64,000 nucleotides of DNA from Streptomyces mirabilis (lineage in GTDB: Bacteria > Actinomycetota > Actinomycetes > Streptomycetales > Streptomycetaceae). The stretch covers positions 5,704,001 to 5,768,000 of the forward strand of contig NZ_CP074102.1 in the NCBI RefSeq assembly GCF_018310535.1, in the 5' to 3' direction. This document shows, one piece after another, positions 44,261-53,358 of this stretch. The notes beneath the pieces were generated by a model. That model was not told where the DNA came from and ran no database searches. It was given only the letters and a program-made list of their open reading frames with translations. Both the position numbers and the translations under genes were made by a program. The stretch's first letter is position 1. Each line of letters starts with the position of its first letter.

Positions 44261-46231
44261 ATGTCTGCCGAAGCCGCTGTATCGGTGTTTCCACAGCTCG
44301 AAGCTCTGCTCCCGCATGTGCAGAAGCCGATCCAGTACGTCGGCGGAGAGCTCAACTCCACGGTCAAGCCCTGGGAAGCCTGTGACGTCCGCTGGGCGCT
44401 GATGTACCCGGACGCGTACGAGGTCGGACTGCCCAACCAGGGCGTCATGATCCTTTACGAGGTACTGAACGAGCGCGAGGGCGTCCTCGCCGAGCGCACG
44501 TACAGCGTCTGGCCGGACCTGGAGGAGCTGATGCGTGAGCACCGGGTCCCCCAGTTCACGGTGGACAGTCACCGCCCGGTGAAGGCCTTTGACGTCTTCG
44601 GTCTGTCCTTCTCCACGGAGCTGGGCTACACGAACATGCTGACGGCCCTGGACCTGGCCGGGATCCCGCTGGAGTCCAAGGACCGCACGCTCGACGACCC
44701 GATCGTCCTGGCCGGCGGCCACGCGGCGTTCAACCCCGAGCCGATCGCCGACTTCATCGACGCGGCGATCATCGGTGACGGCGAGCAGGCCGTGCTCGAC
44801 ATGACGGAGATCATCAGGGCCTGGAAGGCGGAGGGCCGCCCGGGCGGGCGCGAGGAGGTCCTCTTCCGCCTGGCGAAGACGGGCAACGTCTACATCCCGG
44901 CGTTCTACGACGTCGAGTACCTCTCCGACGGCCGTATCGCCCGTGTCGTGCCCAACAAGTCGGGCGTCCCGTGGCGGGTGTCCAAGCACACGGTCATGGA
45001 CCTCGACGAGTGGCCGTACCCCAAGCAGCCGCTGGTCCCCCTGGCCGAGACGGTCCACGAGCGGATGTCGGTGGAGATCTTCCGCGGCTGTACGCGCGGC
45101 TGCCGCTTCTGCCAGGCGGGCATGATCACCCGCCCGGTGCGCGAGCGCTCGATCACGGGCATCGGCGAGATGGTGGAGAAGGGCCTGAAGGCGACGGGCT
45201 TCGAGGAGGTCGGCCTCCTGTCCCTCTCCTCCGCCGACCACTCGGAGATCGGTGACATCGCCAAAGGCCTGGCCGACCGCTACGAGGAGGACAAGATCGG
45301 CCTGTCCCTCCCCTCGACCCGTGTGGACGCCTTCAACGTCGACCTGGCGAACGAGCTGACGAGGAACGGCCGCCGCTCCGGTCTGACCTTCGCGCCGGAG
45401 GGCGGCTCCGAGCGCATGCGCAAGGTCATCAACAAGATGGTCTCGGAGGAGGACCTCATCCGGACCGTCTCCACGGCGTACGGCAACGGCTGGCGCCAGG
45501 TGAAGCTGTACTTCATGTGCGGCCTGCCGACGGAGACGGACGAGGACGTCCTGCAGATCGCCGACATGGCGATGAACGTGATCGCCGAGGGCCGCAAGGT
45601 CTCCGGCCAGAACGACATCCGCTGCACGGTGTCGATCGGCGGCTTCGTCCCCAAGCCCCACACCCCCTTCCAGTGGGCGCCCCAGCTCTCCGCCGAGGAG
45701 ACGGACGCCCGCCTGGAGAAGCTCCGCGACAAGATCCGCGGCGACAAGAAGTACGGCCGCTCCATCGGCTTCCGCTACCACGACGGCAAGCCCGGCATCG
45801 TCGAGGGCCTGCTCTCCCGCGGTGACCGCCGCATCGGCGCCGTCATCCGTGCGGTCTACGAGGACGGCGGCCGCTTCGACGGCTGGCGCGAGCACTTCTC
45901 GTACGACCGCTGGATGGCCTGCGCCGAGAAGACCCTCCCCGCCTTCGGCGTGGACGTCGACTGGTACACCACCCGCGAGAAGACCTACGAGGAGGTCCTC
46001 CCCTGGGACCACCTCGACTCCGGCCTCGACAAGGACTGGCTCTGGGAGGACTGGCAGGACGCCCTCGACGAGACGGAGGTCGAGGACTGCCGCTGGACCC
46101 CGTGCTTCGACTGCGGTGTCTGCCCCCAGATGGACACCAGCATCCAGATCGGCCCGACCGGCAAGAAGCTGCTGCCTCTGACGGTCAAGAACGCGGCGTC
46201 GGCGCCCGCCGCGAGTGGTCATACGCACTGA
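44261..46231 (+). CDS. TIGR03960-type B12-binding radical SAM protein
   Basis: A 656-residue iron-sulfur enzyme. The radical SAM cluster motif is CTRGCRFC (about residue 276), in the sequence VEIFRGCTRGCRFCQAGM, preceded by a B12-binding-like domain (VRWALMYPDAYEVGLPNQG). Further marks are LSLSSADHSEI, TFAPEGGSERMRKVINK and VKLYFMCGLPTETDED. The C-terminus carries a Cys-rich tail (CRWTPCFDCGVCPQMD). ATG 44261 has GAAGG upstream; a longer frame from 44216 is less likely. Its reaction is unknown. Its last 111 bp (46121-46231) is the sequence repeated at 61272 and 63643, with a shorter match at 58106, so this gene end is the junction of the mobile region. Confidence 0.92.
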   Translation: MSAEAAVSVFPQLEALLPHVQKPIQYVGGELNSTVKPWEACDVRWALMYPDAYEVGLPNQGVMILYEVLNEREGVLAERTYSVWPDLEELMREHRVPQFTVDSHRPVKAFDVFGLSFSTELGYTNMLTALDLAGIPLESKDRTLDDPIVLAGGHAAFNPEPIADFIDAAIIGDGEQAVLDMTEIIRAWKAEGRPGGREEVLFRLAKTGNVYIPAFYDVEYLSDGRIARVVPNKSGVPWRVSKHTVMDLDEWPYPKQPLVPLAETVHERMSVEIFRGCTRGCRFCQAGMITRPVRERSITGIGEMVEKGLKATGFEEVGLLSLSSADHSEIGDIAKGLADRYEEDKIGLSLPSTRVDAFNVDLANELTRNGRRSGLTFAPEGGSERMRKVINKMVSEEDLIRTVSTAYGNGWRQVKLYFMCGLPTETDEDVLQIADMAMNVIAEGRKVSGQNDIRCTVSIGGFVPKPHTPFQWAPQLSAEETDARLEKLRDKIRGDKKYGRSIGFRYHDGKPGIVEGLLSRGDRRIGAVIRAVYEDGGRFDGWREHFSYDRWMACAEKTLPAFGVDVDWYTTREKTYEEVLPWDHLDSGLDKDWLWEDWQDALDETEVEDCRWTPCFDCGVCPQMDTSIQIGPTGKKLLPLTVKNAASAPAASGHTH

Positions 46232-46418
46232 CGTGAGCTGGGCACTCGATCGGGTGATTGAGGCGCTGGCGTGGGCGAGCGAGGACGAGGTGGCGGCTGC
46301 GCTGTCCGCGGCCGGCGTTTCGGTCCCTCGCCCGTCGGCGTCGTCGGCGCTCTTTCGGACGCCGCTGCCGGGCCCTGAGGCTTCGCCGCACATCGTTTCC
46401 GAGGTGGAGTGGGCCTGA
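46121..46418 (+). repeat. Radical SAM gene-end repeat, copy 1 (resident copy)
   Basis: The block runs from TGCCCCCAGATGGACACCAG through the stop at 46229-46231 and the following small ORF. Diverged copies occur at 58106-58331, 61272-61566 and 63643-63862. This copy is the intact gene end. Confidence 0.85.
46233..46418 (+). CDS. Candidate 61-residue small protein, member 1
   Basis: GTG 46233 opens one base after the radical SAM stop. The product runs VSWALDRVIEALAWASEDEV and later RTPLPGPEASPHIVSEVEWA. Two further copies of the family follow other copies of the gene end. Comparing this ORF with member 3 codon by codon I counted 14, 14 and 16 changes at positions 1, 2 and 3 and one in-frame codon gap, so selection for coding is not clear. 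No function is known. Its end lies exactly where the mobile unit is inserted. Confidence 0.4.
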   Translation: MSWALDRVIEALAWASEDEVAAALSAAGVSVPRPSASSALFRTPLPGPEASPHIVSEVEWA

Positions 46419-48002
46419 GCTTGGTGTTTAACCTCGGCCGTTCACCTGACCCGCTGATCTTGGTTCGTTCCCGGGACAGCAGGACGGCCGTTCTTCACGC
46501 TTCGAGGTGTCGAGCAACGTCGCGTGAAGGAACGGCCGCTGGTGAAGAGTCTCGCCCCTGAACAGTCCGCCGACGCCGCGTTGGGCGTCCTGTCCCACTT
46601 TCGTGTCCAGTTCTACGACTGTCTCTACACCCGGGCGGATGCGCTCTTCGAGCTCGCCGACGCGGTGCTGTGCTCGGACGGCCCGGTCACCTCGCTGGTC
46701 GAGTTGACGCTCACGGCCGAGCACCGGCGCGGGCACGGAGCGATGTACGACGCGGTCAATCACGGCTGGCTGGAGCCGCGCCGCCTGCGCAGGCTGCTGG
46801 CCTCCACGCCGCTGCCGCGTGCCGCCGACGGGCGGATCGTGCTCGCGGTGGACGTGAGCAACTGGCTGCGTCCCGACGCCCCCACCAGCCCGGAGTTGCT
46901 GTTCTGCCACGTCTACGGGCGGGGCCGCAGCGCGGATCAGTTCATCCCCGGCTGGCCCTACTCCTTCGTTGCCGCGCTGGAGACGGGACGCACGTCCTGG
47001 ACGGCTGTGCTGGACGCGATCCGGCTGGGGCCGTGCGACGATGCCACCGCGGTGACCGCCAGCCAGCTGCGCGAGGTGGTCACCCGGCTGGTGCACGCCG
47101 GGCAGTGGCGGCCGGGCGACGCGGACATCCTCGTCGTCATGGACACCGGCTACGACGTCACCCGTCTTGCCTATGTCCTGGCCGACCTGCCCGTCGAGCT
47201 GGTCGGCCGGCTCCGCTCGGACCGCGTCATGCTCCGGGACGCCGGCCCACGCCGCTCCACCCCGCGCGGCGGACAGCCCCGCAAGCACGGCGGCGTCCTC
47301 ACCTTCTCCAAGCCGGAGTCCTGGCACACCCCTGACCAGGCCACCACGTGCGACACCACCCGCTACGGCACAGCCGAAGCCCTCGCCTGGGACCGGATGC
47401 ACCCCCGGTTACAGGCCCGTGGCCCCTGGCTCGATCACTGCGGTGAACTCCCTCTGCTCCACGGCACGTTGATCCGGCTGAAGGTTGAGCACCTGCCCGG
47501 TGACCGTGACCCGAAGCCGGTATGGCTGTGGTCCTCACGCACCGGCATGACCGGCGAAGACGTCAACCTGCGCTGGCAGGCGTTCCTTCGCAGATTCGAT
47601 CTTGAACATACCTTCCGACTGTTCAAGCAGACCCTGGGCTGGACCGTCCCCAAGGTCCGCGATCCGCACACGGCCGACCTGTGGACGTGGCTGATCATCG
47701 CCGCCCACACCCAGCTCCGCCTTGCCCGGCCCCTCGCCGAGGACCTTCGTCGGCCCTGGGAGCGGCCGGCGCAACCTCGTCGCCTCACCCCTGCCCGGGT
47801 TCGGCGGGGGTTCCGCCACCTCCGCGTGAAGACCGCCCGTCCCGCCGACGTGCCCAGACCCTCCAAGCCCGGACCCGGACGCCCACCCGGTTCAAAGAAC
47901 CGCAGGTCAGCCCCACGTCACGAGCCTGGAAAGACCGTGAAACGAATCGAAACCCTCACCGAACACGTCCGCCTGAAACAGCAGCGAGGTTAATGATCAA
48001 GC
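46419..48002 (+). mobile_element. Insertion sequence with 489-residue transposase, copy 1
   Basis: Imperfect 18-bp terminal inverted repeats, GCTTGGTGTTTAACCTCG (46419-46436) and CGAGGTTAATGATCAAGC (47985-48002), match at 15 of 18 positions and bracket one transposase gene. The right repeat overlaps the transposase stop. No simple target duplication abuts the right repeat because a group II intron follows. Confidence 0.78.
46524..47993 (+). CDS. DDE-type transposase, copy 1
   Basis: A 489-residue transposase of a streptomycete family (IS4/IS701-like RNase H fold). The catalytic acids are likely Asp in IVLAVDVSNWLR (about residue 110), Asp in ILVVMDTGYDVTRL (about 207) and Glu in RFDLEHTFRLFKQTLGW. 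The C-terminal tail is basic (PGPGRPPGSKNRRSA), as for DNA binding. The start GTG 46524 follows the left inverted repeat by 88 bp. It is identical to 51840-53309, so the duplication is recent. Confidence 0.88.
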   Translation: MKERPLVKSLAPEQSADAALGVLSHFRVQFYDCLYTRADALFELADAVLCSDGPVTSLVELTLTAEHRRGHGAMYDAVNHGWLEPRRLRRLLASTPLPRAADGRIVLAVDVSNWLRPDAPTSPELLFCHVYGRGRSADQFIPGWPYSFVAALETGRTSWTAVLDAIRLGPCDDATAVTASQLREVVTRLVHAGQWRPGDADILVVMDTGYDVTRLAYVLADLPVELVGRLRSDRVMLRDAGPRRSTPRGGQPRKHGGVLTFSKPESWHTPDQATTCDTTRYGTAEALAWDRMHPRLQARGPWLDHCGELPLLHGTLIRLKVEHLPGDRDPKPVWLWSSRTGMTGEDVNLRWQAFLRRFDLEHTFRLFKQTLGWTVPKVRDPHTADLWTWLIIAAHTQLRLARPLAEDLRRPWERPAQPRRLTPARVRRGFRHLRVKTARPADVPRPSKPGPGRPPGSKNRRSAPRHEPGKTVKRIETLTEHVRLKQQRG

Positions 48003-48042
48003 GTACGTCCAGCAGTCCGGGCGTCTTCCCAGTTCAGAAGGG

Positions 48043-50050
48043 GTGTGAACGATGTAACCGGACGTCAAGCTCAGGATAGCCAGCCGGTGGAAGTCCGGTC
48101 CGGGGAGACGCCAGGGTCCCCGGTAGCTGACTCCCGGCGTCGCCCGAAATGGTGGCGTCGAAGTGGAGTGACAAGCGCCTCTCGGGGGCGTGCAACCGAC
48201 CAGTCCGCAACATGAAGTGAAGCCTGCAGCGTCGTCATTTAACCCCCGCCCGCGGGCGGGCCAAGGAGGAGCCGAGCCTGTGCTTGATTGGCGAAGGCCA
48301 CGGAAGATGATCTCGGACCTGGAGCGGTCGTCGAAGAACCTCCCGGCGTAAGGGGCGTGGAATGGTCGGAAGGTTGTCCTGGGAACTGGAGAGAGCCTCC
48401 TCGGCCCCGGGTATTGCGGCCCGGGAAGCGTGGCCTGCCTATAACCGGCAGAACCGGGAAATGGCGGGTTGTCGAGAGGCAGTCGGAGGGGGTCGTAGTA
48501 GTGACGATCGGCGGGACAACACAACCCGCTGGGAGCGAAGGGCCCCTGCTTCATCGACGCGATTCGAAAACAGGGAGGGACCCGGATGAGTGCCGTTACG
48601 GCTAGTTCCATCCGCCGGGAGGAAAGCGTCGCAGGACCAGTCCGCCGTCCTCTGGACAAGGTCCGAGCCTTGCAACGGACGCTTTACCGCTGTGCCGAGC
48701 AAGAACCCGAACGCCGGTTTCACGCCCTGTATGGCCATGTCCACCGCATGGACGTTCTGAGGCGGGCGTGGGCCGGTGTGTGCGCAAACCGGGGTGCCCC
48801 CGGCGTGGACGGTACGACCGTCGACGCGGTGGAATCCTCGGGGGTGGATGCATTCCTCCAAGACCTTTCGCAGAGACTGCGGGCGCATACGTATCGTCCG
48901 TCAGTGCTGCGACGGGTCCAGATTCCCAAACCGGGGCGGCCGGGGGAGTTCCGGCCGCTATCGATCCCCACCGTGGCGGACCGCGTGGTGATGACGGCTG
49001 CGAAACTGGTCATGGAACCAGTATTCGAGGCCCAGTTCACCGAGGCGAGCTATGGATTCAGGCCGAAGCGGTCCGCGATCGACGCGTGCGAGGCAGTGCG
49101 TGTCGCCGCGAACCAGCGGCGGGAGTGGGTGTTCGAGGCCGATATCCGCGACTGCTTCGGCACGATCGACCATGAGGCGCTGATGGCCCAAGTGGCGCGG
49201 CGTGTGGTGGACCGGCCGATGCTGAAGCTGATCCGGGCCTGGCTGCGGATGGGAGTCCTGGTGGGCGGGGTGACCTCGCCTACCGGGGCGGGAACCCCTC
49301 AGGGCTCACCGATTTCCCCATTGCTGGCAAATATCGCGCTGCACGTTCTCGACGAGGCGTGGCAGAACGAAGGTCGCCGGCTGGGGACGTTGGTGAGGTA
49401 CTGCGATGATTTCGTAGTCCTGTCGCCGACCAAGCAACGGGCCGAACAGGCCCGTGAATTGGCGGCACGAGTTCTGGAACGGCTCGGGATGCGATTGCAT
49501 CCTGAGAAGACCGGCATCGTCTGCCTCACCCGAGGCGGGCAGGGCTTCGACTTTCTCGGCTTCCACCACCGGAAGATGGAATCGTGGAAATGGCGGGGCA
49601 GGTACTACTTGCAACGCTGGCCCTCGGCCAGGGCGATGCGGGTACTGCGGGACAAAGTCCGTGCGGCGACCGCTCGTTCGAAGACTGAGCGGCCGGTATC
49701 CGCCGTGGTCGCCGATCTCAACCCGGTCCTGCGGGGCTGGTCGGCGTACTTCCGTAACGGGAACTCCGGACGGAAGTTCAACGTGGTCGACGGCTATGTC
49801 CACGAACGGCTGGCGATCTTTGCCAGCGCGAAACACGGACTTGCGGGCAGGAACTGGACCACCCGATTTACTTATGGGTGGATCACCCGGCTCGGTGTCT
49901 ACCGCCTTACCGGAAACGTGCACAGGGCAACGGCGCATGCCAGCCGGTGAACGATGTCGGAAAGCCGTGTGCGGGAGAACTGCATGCACGGTTTGAAGCG
50001 GCGGGGACTGGAAACGGGGCATCAGCCACCGCGCCAGTCCCCGACCCTAC
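48043..50050 (+). mobile_element. Group II intron, copy 1
   Basis: The 5' end GTGTGAACG (48043) fits the GUGYG start. Domain V is the hairpin AAAGCCGTGTGCGG ... GCATGCACGGTTT at 49961-49995, just after the maturase gene. Domain VI follows and the intron would end near CCCTAC at 50050. The 543 bp of RNA structure before the maturase ORF contain several hairpins. Total length about 2.0 kb. Confidence 0.82.
48586..49950 (+). CDS. ltrA: Group II intron reverse transcriptase/maturase, copy 1
   Basis: A 454-residue protein. RT motifs are IPKPGRPGEFRPLSIPTVAD, SYGFRPKRSAIDA, FEADIRDCFGTIDHEAL, GTPQGSPISPLLANIALHVL, and the catalytic VRYCDDFVVL (residues 272-275), where Cys replaces the Ala of the usual YADD. 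The maturase (X) domain follows, with LNPVLRGWSAYFRNGNS. No HNH endonuclease domain is present. ATG 48586 has AGGGAG upstream. It is identical to 53902-55266. Confidence 0.94.
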   Translation: MSAVTASSIRREESVAGPVRRPLDKVRALQRTLYRCAEQEPERRFHALYGHVHRMDVLRRAWAGVCANRGAPGVDGTTVDAVESSGVDAFLQDLSQRLRAHTYRPSVLRRVQIPKPGRPGEFRPLSIPTVADRVVMTAAKLVMEPVFEAQFTEASYGFRPKRSAIDACEAVRVAANQRREWVFEADIRDCFGTIDHEALMAQVARRVVDRPMLKLIRAWLRMGVLVGGVTSPTGAGTPQGSPISPLLANIALHVLDEAWQNEGRRLGTLVRYCDDFVVLSPTKQRAEQARELAARVLERLGMRLHPEKTGIVCLTRGGQGFDFLGFHHRKMESWKWRGRYYLQRWPSARAMRVLRDKVRAATARSKTERPVSAVVADLNPVLRGWSAYFRNGNSGRKFNVVDGYVHERLAIFASAKHGLAGRNWTTRFTYGWITRLGVYRLTGNVHRATAHASR

Positions 50051-50193
50051 TGAGAAGTTGTTGTCTTTCCGATCTTGAGAGATGCGCGTCGAACGAGAGT
50101 CCCGATTGGGTGGTCGCGGGGTGGTCGGTGCATACAAGTAGGGCCTCCTGAACAGCTCGTTGGTGTCTAGTCACCGAGCAGCAGGAGGCCCTG

Positions 50194-51111
50194 GTGCCGC
50201 AGTCTTCCGTGTCGATGTCCGGGCAGTCCAGCTCGGTCACCCCTGGGTGTGACTGTCTGGCTCACCGGTTCGGGAACGCCGCCGACAATCCGGTGCGTGA
50301 GCGCCGGTATCCGACTGATATGACGGACGGGGAGTGGGCCGTGGTCCGCCCGTTGCTGCCGGTGCCGGGCTGGATGCGGGGCCGGGGCGGGCAGCCGGAG
50401 GCGTACTGCCACCGGTCGATACTCGATGCGATCCGCTACCTGGTCGACAATGGCATCAAGTGGCGGGCGATGCCGGCGGACTTCCCGCCGTGGGACCGCA
50501 TCTACGCGTTCTTCCGCCGCTGGCGCGACCACAGCCTGGTCAAGGAGTTCCACGACCGGCTGCGGGCCAGGGTCCGCGAGGAGCTGGGGCGGGATGCGGA
50601 GCCGACGGCTGCGGTGATCGACTCGCAGTCCGTCAAGGCGGACGCCGTCGTCGGCGCGGACAGCCGCGGCTTCGACGGCGGCAAACTGGTCAACGGGCGC
50701 AAGCGGCACGTCGTGGTCGACACGCTCGGCCTGCTGCTGGGGGTGATGGTCACCGCCGCGGACATCGGTGACCGCGCCGCCGCCCGGGTGCTGCTGGAGC
50801 AGGTGGCCGACGTGCACCACCGGCTCGCCCTGGTCTGGGCCGACGGCGGCTACACCGGCAGCCTCGTCGAGTACTGCCTCACCGCGTTCTCGCTGGTCCT
50901 GGCGATCGTCAAACGCAGCGACGACATGCGCGGCTTCGTGGTGCTGCCCAAGCGGTGGATCGTCGAGCGCCTCTTCGCCCACCTGATGCGCACCCGCCGC
51001 CTGGCACGCGACTACGAACGCCGCACCACCAGCGCCGAAGCGATGATCTACTGGTCGATGACCCTGCTCATGACCCGCCGCCTGGCCCGGCCACGGCCTG
51101 CGCGAGGGTGA
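50194..51111 (+). CDS. IS5-family transposase
   Basis: A 305-residue DDE transposase. The N-terminal DUF4096-like domain reads MTDGEWAVVRPLLPVPGW and GIKWRAMPADFPPWDRIYAF. Catalytic Asp residues are in AAVIDSQSVKAD and LVWADGGYTGSLVEY, and the Glu in RWIVERLFAHLMRTRRLARD. GTG 50194 has GGAGG five bases upstream. Its 3' end overlaps the converging passenger gene by 44 bp. Confidence 0.9.
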   Translation: MPQSSVSMSGQSSSVTPGCDCLAHRFGNAADNPVRERRYPTDMTDGEWAVVRPLLPVPGWMRGRGGQPEAYCHRSILDAIRYLVDNGIKWRAMPADFPPWDRIYAFFRRWRDHSLVKEFHDRLRARVREELGRDAEPTAAVIDSQSVKADAVVGADSRGFDGGKLVNGRKRHVVVDTLGLLLGVMVTAADIGDRAAARVLLEQVADVHHRLALVWADGGYTGSLVEYCLTAFSLVLAIVKRSDDMRGFVVLPKRWIVERLFAHLMRTRRLARDYERRTTSAEAMIYWSMTLLMTRRLARPRPARG

Positions 51112-51619
51112 ACCTGCCCGGCGCGGGCTCGGCCAGCCAGCCGCGCGCGACCAGGCGTTTCGCCTTCGATCGCAGCGCCTCCACCCGTGCCGGCACCGCG
51201 TCCATGCCGAACGCCGCGGCCATCTCCTGGCAGGTCAGCGGCCCTTGATGGAGCCGGTGCCGGTCCGCGAGCGCCGTGAGGATGCGCTGGTAGTCCACCG
51301 ACAGCACCGCCCAGGCCAGCCCCTCACGCCACACCGGCACCTGCGACTTCGTCTTCGCAGCATCCGGCACCTGCGACGTCTTTGCGGTCTGCTCCCCGGC
51401 GGCCGGCGCGGTCCCCTCGACCCGGGCGTGGTCCTGCGCGCTCTCGTCTGCCGGGGCCAGCACCTCGCCGACCCGCGAGCAGGCGATGGCCCACTCCTTC
51501 CATTCCCGCTCGGCCACGGCCAGCTCGGCCTGGATGCGGTCGGCCTCCTCCCGCAGCCCGTCCAACCGACGGCGAGCACCCAGCTCACGCTGCTCCAACA
51601 GCCCGACCACCGACGGCAT
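51068..51619 (-). CDS. Passenger protein of unknown function in the IS5-type element
   Basis: A 183-residue protein with an N-terminal coiled coil (EQRELGARRRLDGLREEADR) and a C-terminal winged-helix-like part (QGPLTCQEMAAAFGMDAVPA and SKAKRLVARGWLAEPAPGRF). The start ATG 51619 has GGGAGG seven bases upstream; the frame extends to 51646. It resembles hypothetical proteins carried beside streptomycete transposases, perhaps a DNA-binding helper, but I cannot assign a role. Confidence 0.65.
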   Translation of the reverse strand: MPSVVGLLEQRELGARRRLDGLREEADRIQAELAVAEREWKEWAIACSRVGEVLAPADESAQDHARVEGTAPAAGEQTAKTSQVPDAAKTKSQVPVWREGLAWAVLSVDYQRILTALADRHRLHQGPLTCQEMAAAFGMDAVPARVEALRSKAKRLVARGWLAEPAPGRFTLAQAVAGPGGGS

Positions 51620-51734
51620 CCACGACCTCCCAGGGAGCGACAGCACGACAGGCCACTACTCCCACCGAATCACCGACCCCACGCCCGACCAGCGGAAACG
51701 CGGCGATCACGTCCGGAAAGACAACAGCTTCTGA

Positions 51735-53318
51735 GCTTGGTGTTTAACCTCGGCCGTTCACCTGACCCGCTGATCTTGGTTCGTTCCCGGGACAGCAGGA
51801 CGGCCGTTCTTCACGCTTCGAGGTGTCGAGCAACGTCGCGTGAAGGAACGGCCGCTGGTGAAGAGTCTCGCCCCTGAACAGTCCGCCGACGCCGCGTTGG
51901 GCGTCCTGTCCCACTTTCGTGTCCAGTTCTACGACTGTCTCTACACCCGGGCGGATGCGCTCTTCGAGCTCGCCGACGCGGTGCTGTGCTCGGACGGCCC
52001 GGTCACCTCGCTGGTCGAGTTGACGCTCACGGCCGAGCACCGGCGCGGGCACGGAGCGATGTACGACGCGGTCAATCACGGCTGGCTGGAGCCGCGCCGC
52101 CTGCGCAGGCTGCTGGCCTCCACGCCGCTGCCGCGTGCCGCCGACGGGCGGATCGTGCTCGCGGTGGACGTGAGCAACTGGCTGCGTCCCGACGCCCCCA
52201 CCAGCCCGGAGTTGCTGTTCTGCCACGTCTACGGGCGGGGCCGCAGCGCGGATCAGTTCATCCCCGGCTGGCCCTACTCCTTCGTTGCCGCGCTGGAGAC
52301 GGGACGCACGTCCTGGACGGCTGTGCTGGACGCGATCCGGCTGGGGCCGTGCGACGATGCCACCGCGGTGACCGCCAGCCAGCTGCGCGAGGTGGTCACC
52401 CGGCTGGTGCACGCCGGGCAGTGGCGGCCGGGCGACGCGGACATCCTCGTCGTCATGGACACCGGCTACGACGTCACCCGTCTTGCCTATGTCCTGGCCG
52501 ACCTGCCCGTCGAGCTGGTCGGCCGGCTCCGCTCGGACCGCGTCATGCTCCGGGACGCCGGCCCACGCCGCTCCACCCCGCGCGGCGGACAGCCCCGCAA
52601 GCACGGCGGCGTCCTCACCTTCTCCAAGCCGGAGTCCTGGCACACCCCTGACCAGGCCACCACGTGCGACACCACCCGCTACGGCACAGCCGAAGCCCTC
52701 GCCTGGGACCGGATGCACCCCCGGTTACAGGCCCGTGGCCCCTGGCTCGATCACTGCGGTGAACTCCCTCTGCTCCACGGCACGTTGATCCGGCTGAAGG
52801 TTGAGCACCTGCCCGGTGACCGTGACCCGAAGCCGGTATGGCTGTGGTCCTCACGCACCGGCATGACCGGCGAAGACGTCAACCTGCGCTGGCAGGCGTT
52901 CCTTCGCAGATTCGATCTTGAACATACCTTCCGACTGTTCAAGCAGACCCTGGGCTGGACCGTCCCCAAGGTCCGCGATCCGCACACGGCCGACCTGTGG
53001 ACGTGGCTGATCATCGCCGCCCACACCCAGCTCCGCCTTGCCCGGCCCCTCGCCGAGGACCTTCGTCGGCCCTGGGAGCGGCCGGCGCAACCTCGTCGCC
53101 TCACCCCTGCCCGGGTTCGGCGGGGGTTCCGCCACCTCCGCGTGAAGACCGCCCGTCCCGCCGACGTGCCCAGACCCTCCAAGCCCGGACCCGGACGCCC
53201 ACCCGGTTCAAAGAACCGCAGGTCAGCCCCACGTCACGAGCCTGGAAAGACCGTGAAACGAATCGAAACCCTCACCGAACACGTCCGCCTGAAACAGCAG
53301 CGAGGTTAATGATCAAGC
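51735..53318 (+). mobile_element. Insertion sequence with 489-residue transposase, copy 2
   Basis: Same inverted repeats and gene as 46419-48002, displaced by 5,316 bp. Confidence 0.78.
51840..53309 (+). CDS. DDE-type transposase, copy 2
   Basis: Identical in translation to the transposase at 46524-47993, with the same catalytic acids and basic tail. As both copies are intact, the IS may still move, and recombination between the copies would delete the 5.3 kb between them. Confidence 0.88.
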   Translation: MKERPLVKSLAPEQSADAALGVLSHFRVQFYDCLYTRADALFELADAVLCSDGPVTSLVELTLTAEHRRGHGAMYDAVNHGWLEPRRLRRLLASTPLPRAADGRIVLAVDVSNWLRPDAPTSPELLFCHVYGRGRSADQFIPGWPYSFVAALETGRTSWTAVLDAIRLGPCDDATAVTASQLREVVTRLVHAGQWRPGDADILVVMDTGYDVTRLAYVLADLPVELVGRLRSDRVMLRDAGPRRSTPRGGQPRKHGGVLTFSKPESWHTPDQATTCDTTRYGTAEALAWDRMHPRLQARGPWLDHCGELPLLHGTLIRLKVEHLPGDRDPKPVWLWSSRTGMTGEDVNLRWQAFLRRFDLEHTFRLFKQTLGWTVPKVRDPHTADLWTWLIIAAHTQLRLARPLAEDLRRPWERPAQPRRLTPARVRRGFRHLRVKTARPADVPRPSKPGPGRPPGSKNRRSAPRHEPGKTVKRIETLTEHVRLKQQRG

Positions 53319-53358
53319 GTACGTCCAGCAGTCCGGGCGTCTTCCCAGTTCAGAAGGG

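Larger units (their letters stand above)
46415..50054 (+). repeat. 3,640-bp direct repeat, copy 1 (IS plus group II intron)
   Basis: Everything from CTGAG 46415 to CTGAG 50054 recurs at 51731-55370 with an offset of 5,316 bp. All translations in the two copies are identical. The pentamer CTGAG stands at each of the four ends. Confidence 0.93.
50055..51730 (+). mobile_element. 1,676-bp IS5-type element between the two repeat copies
   Basis: Terminal inverted repeats AAGTTGTTGTCTTTCC (50055-50070) and GGAAAGACAACAGCTT (51715-51730) match at 15 of 16 positions. They are flanked by CTGAG on both sides, consistent with a 5-bp target duplication. The element carries an IS5-family transposase and a converging passenger gene. 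A large hairpin-forming segment (AGGGCCTCCTG ... CAGGAGGCCCT, about 50139-50195) precedes the transposase. Confidence 0.78.

Noticed and set aside
44261..46418. Radical SAM enzyme plus small ORF as a RiPP maturase-precursor pair
   Set aside because: The enzyme is of the housekeeping TIGR03960 type found in the core gene order, and the small ORF lacks a leader/core layout and shows no clear selection for coding.
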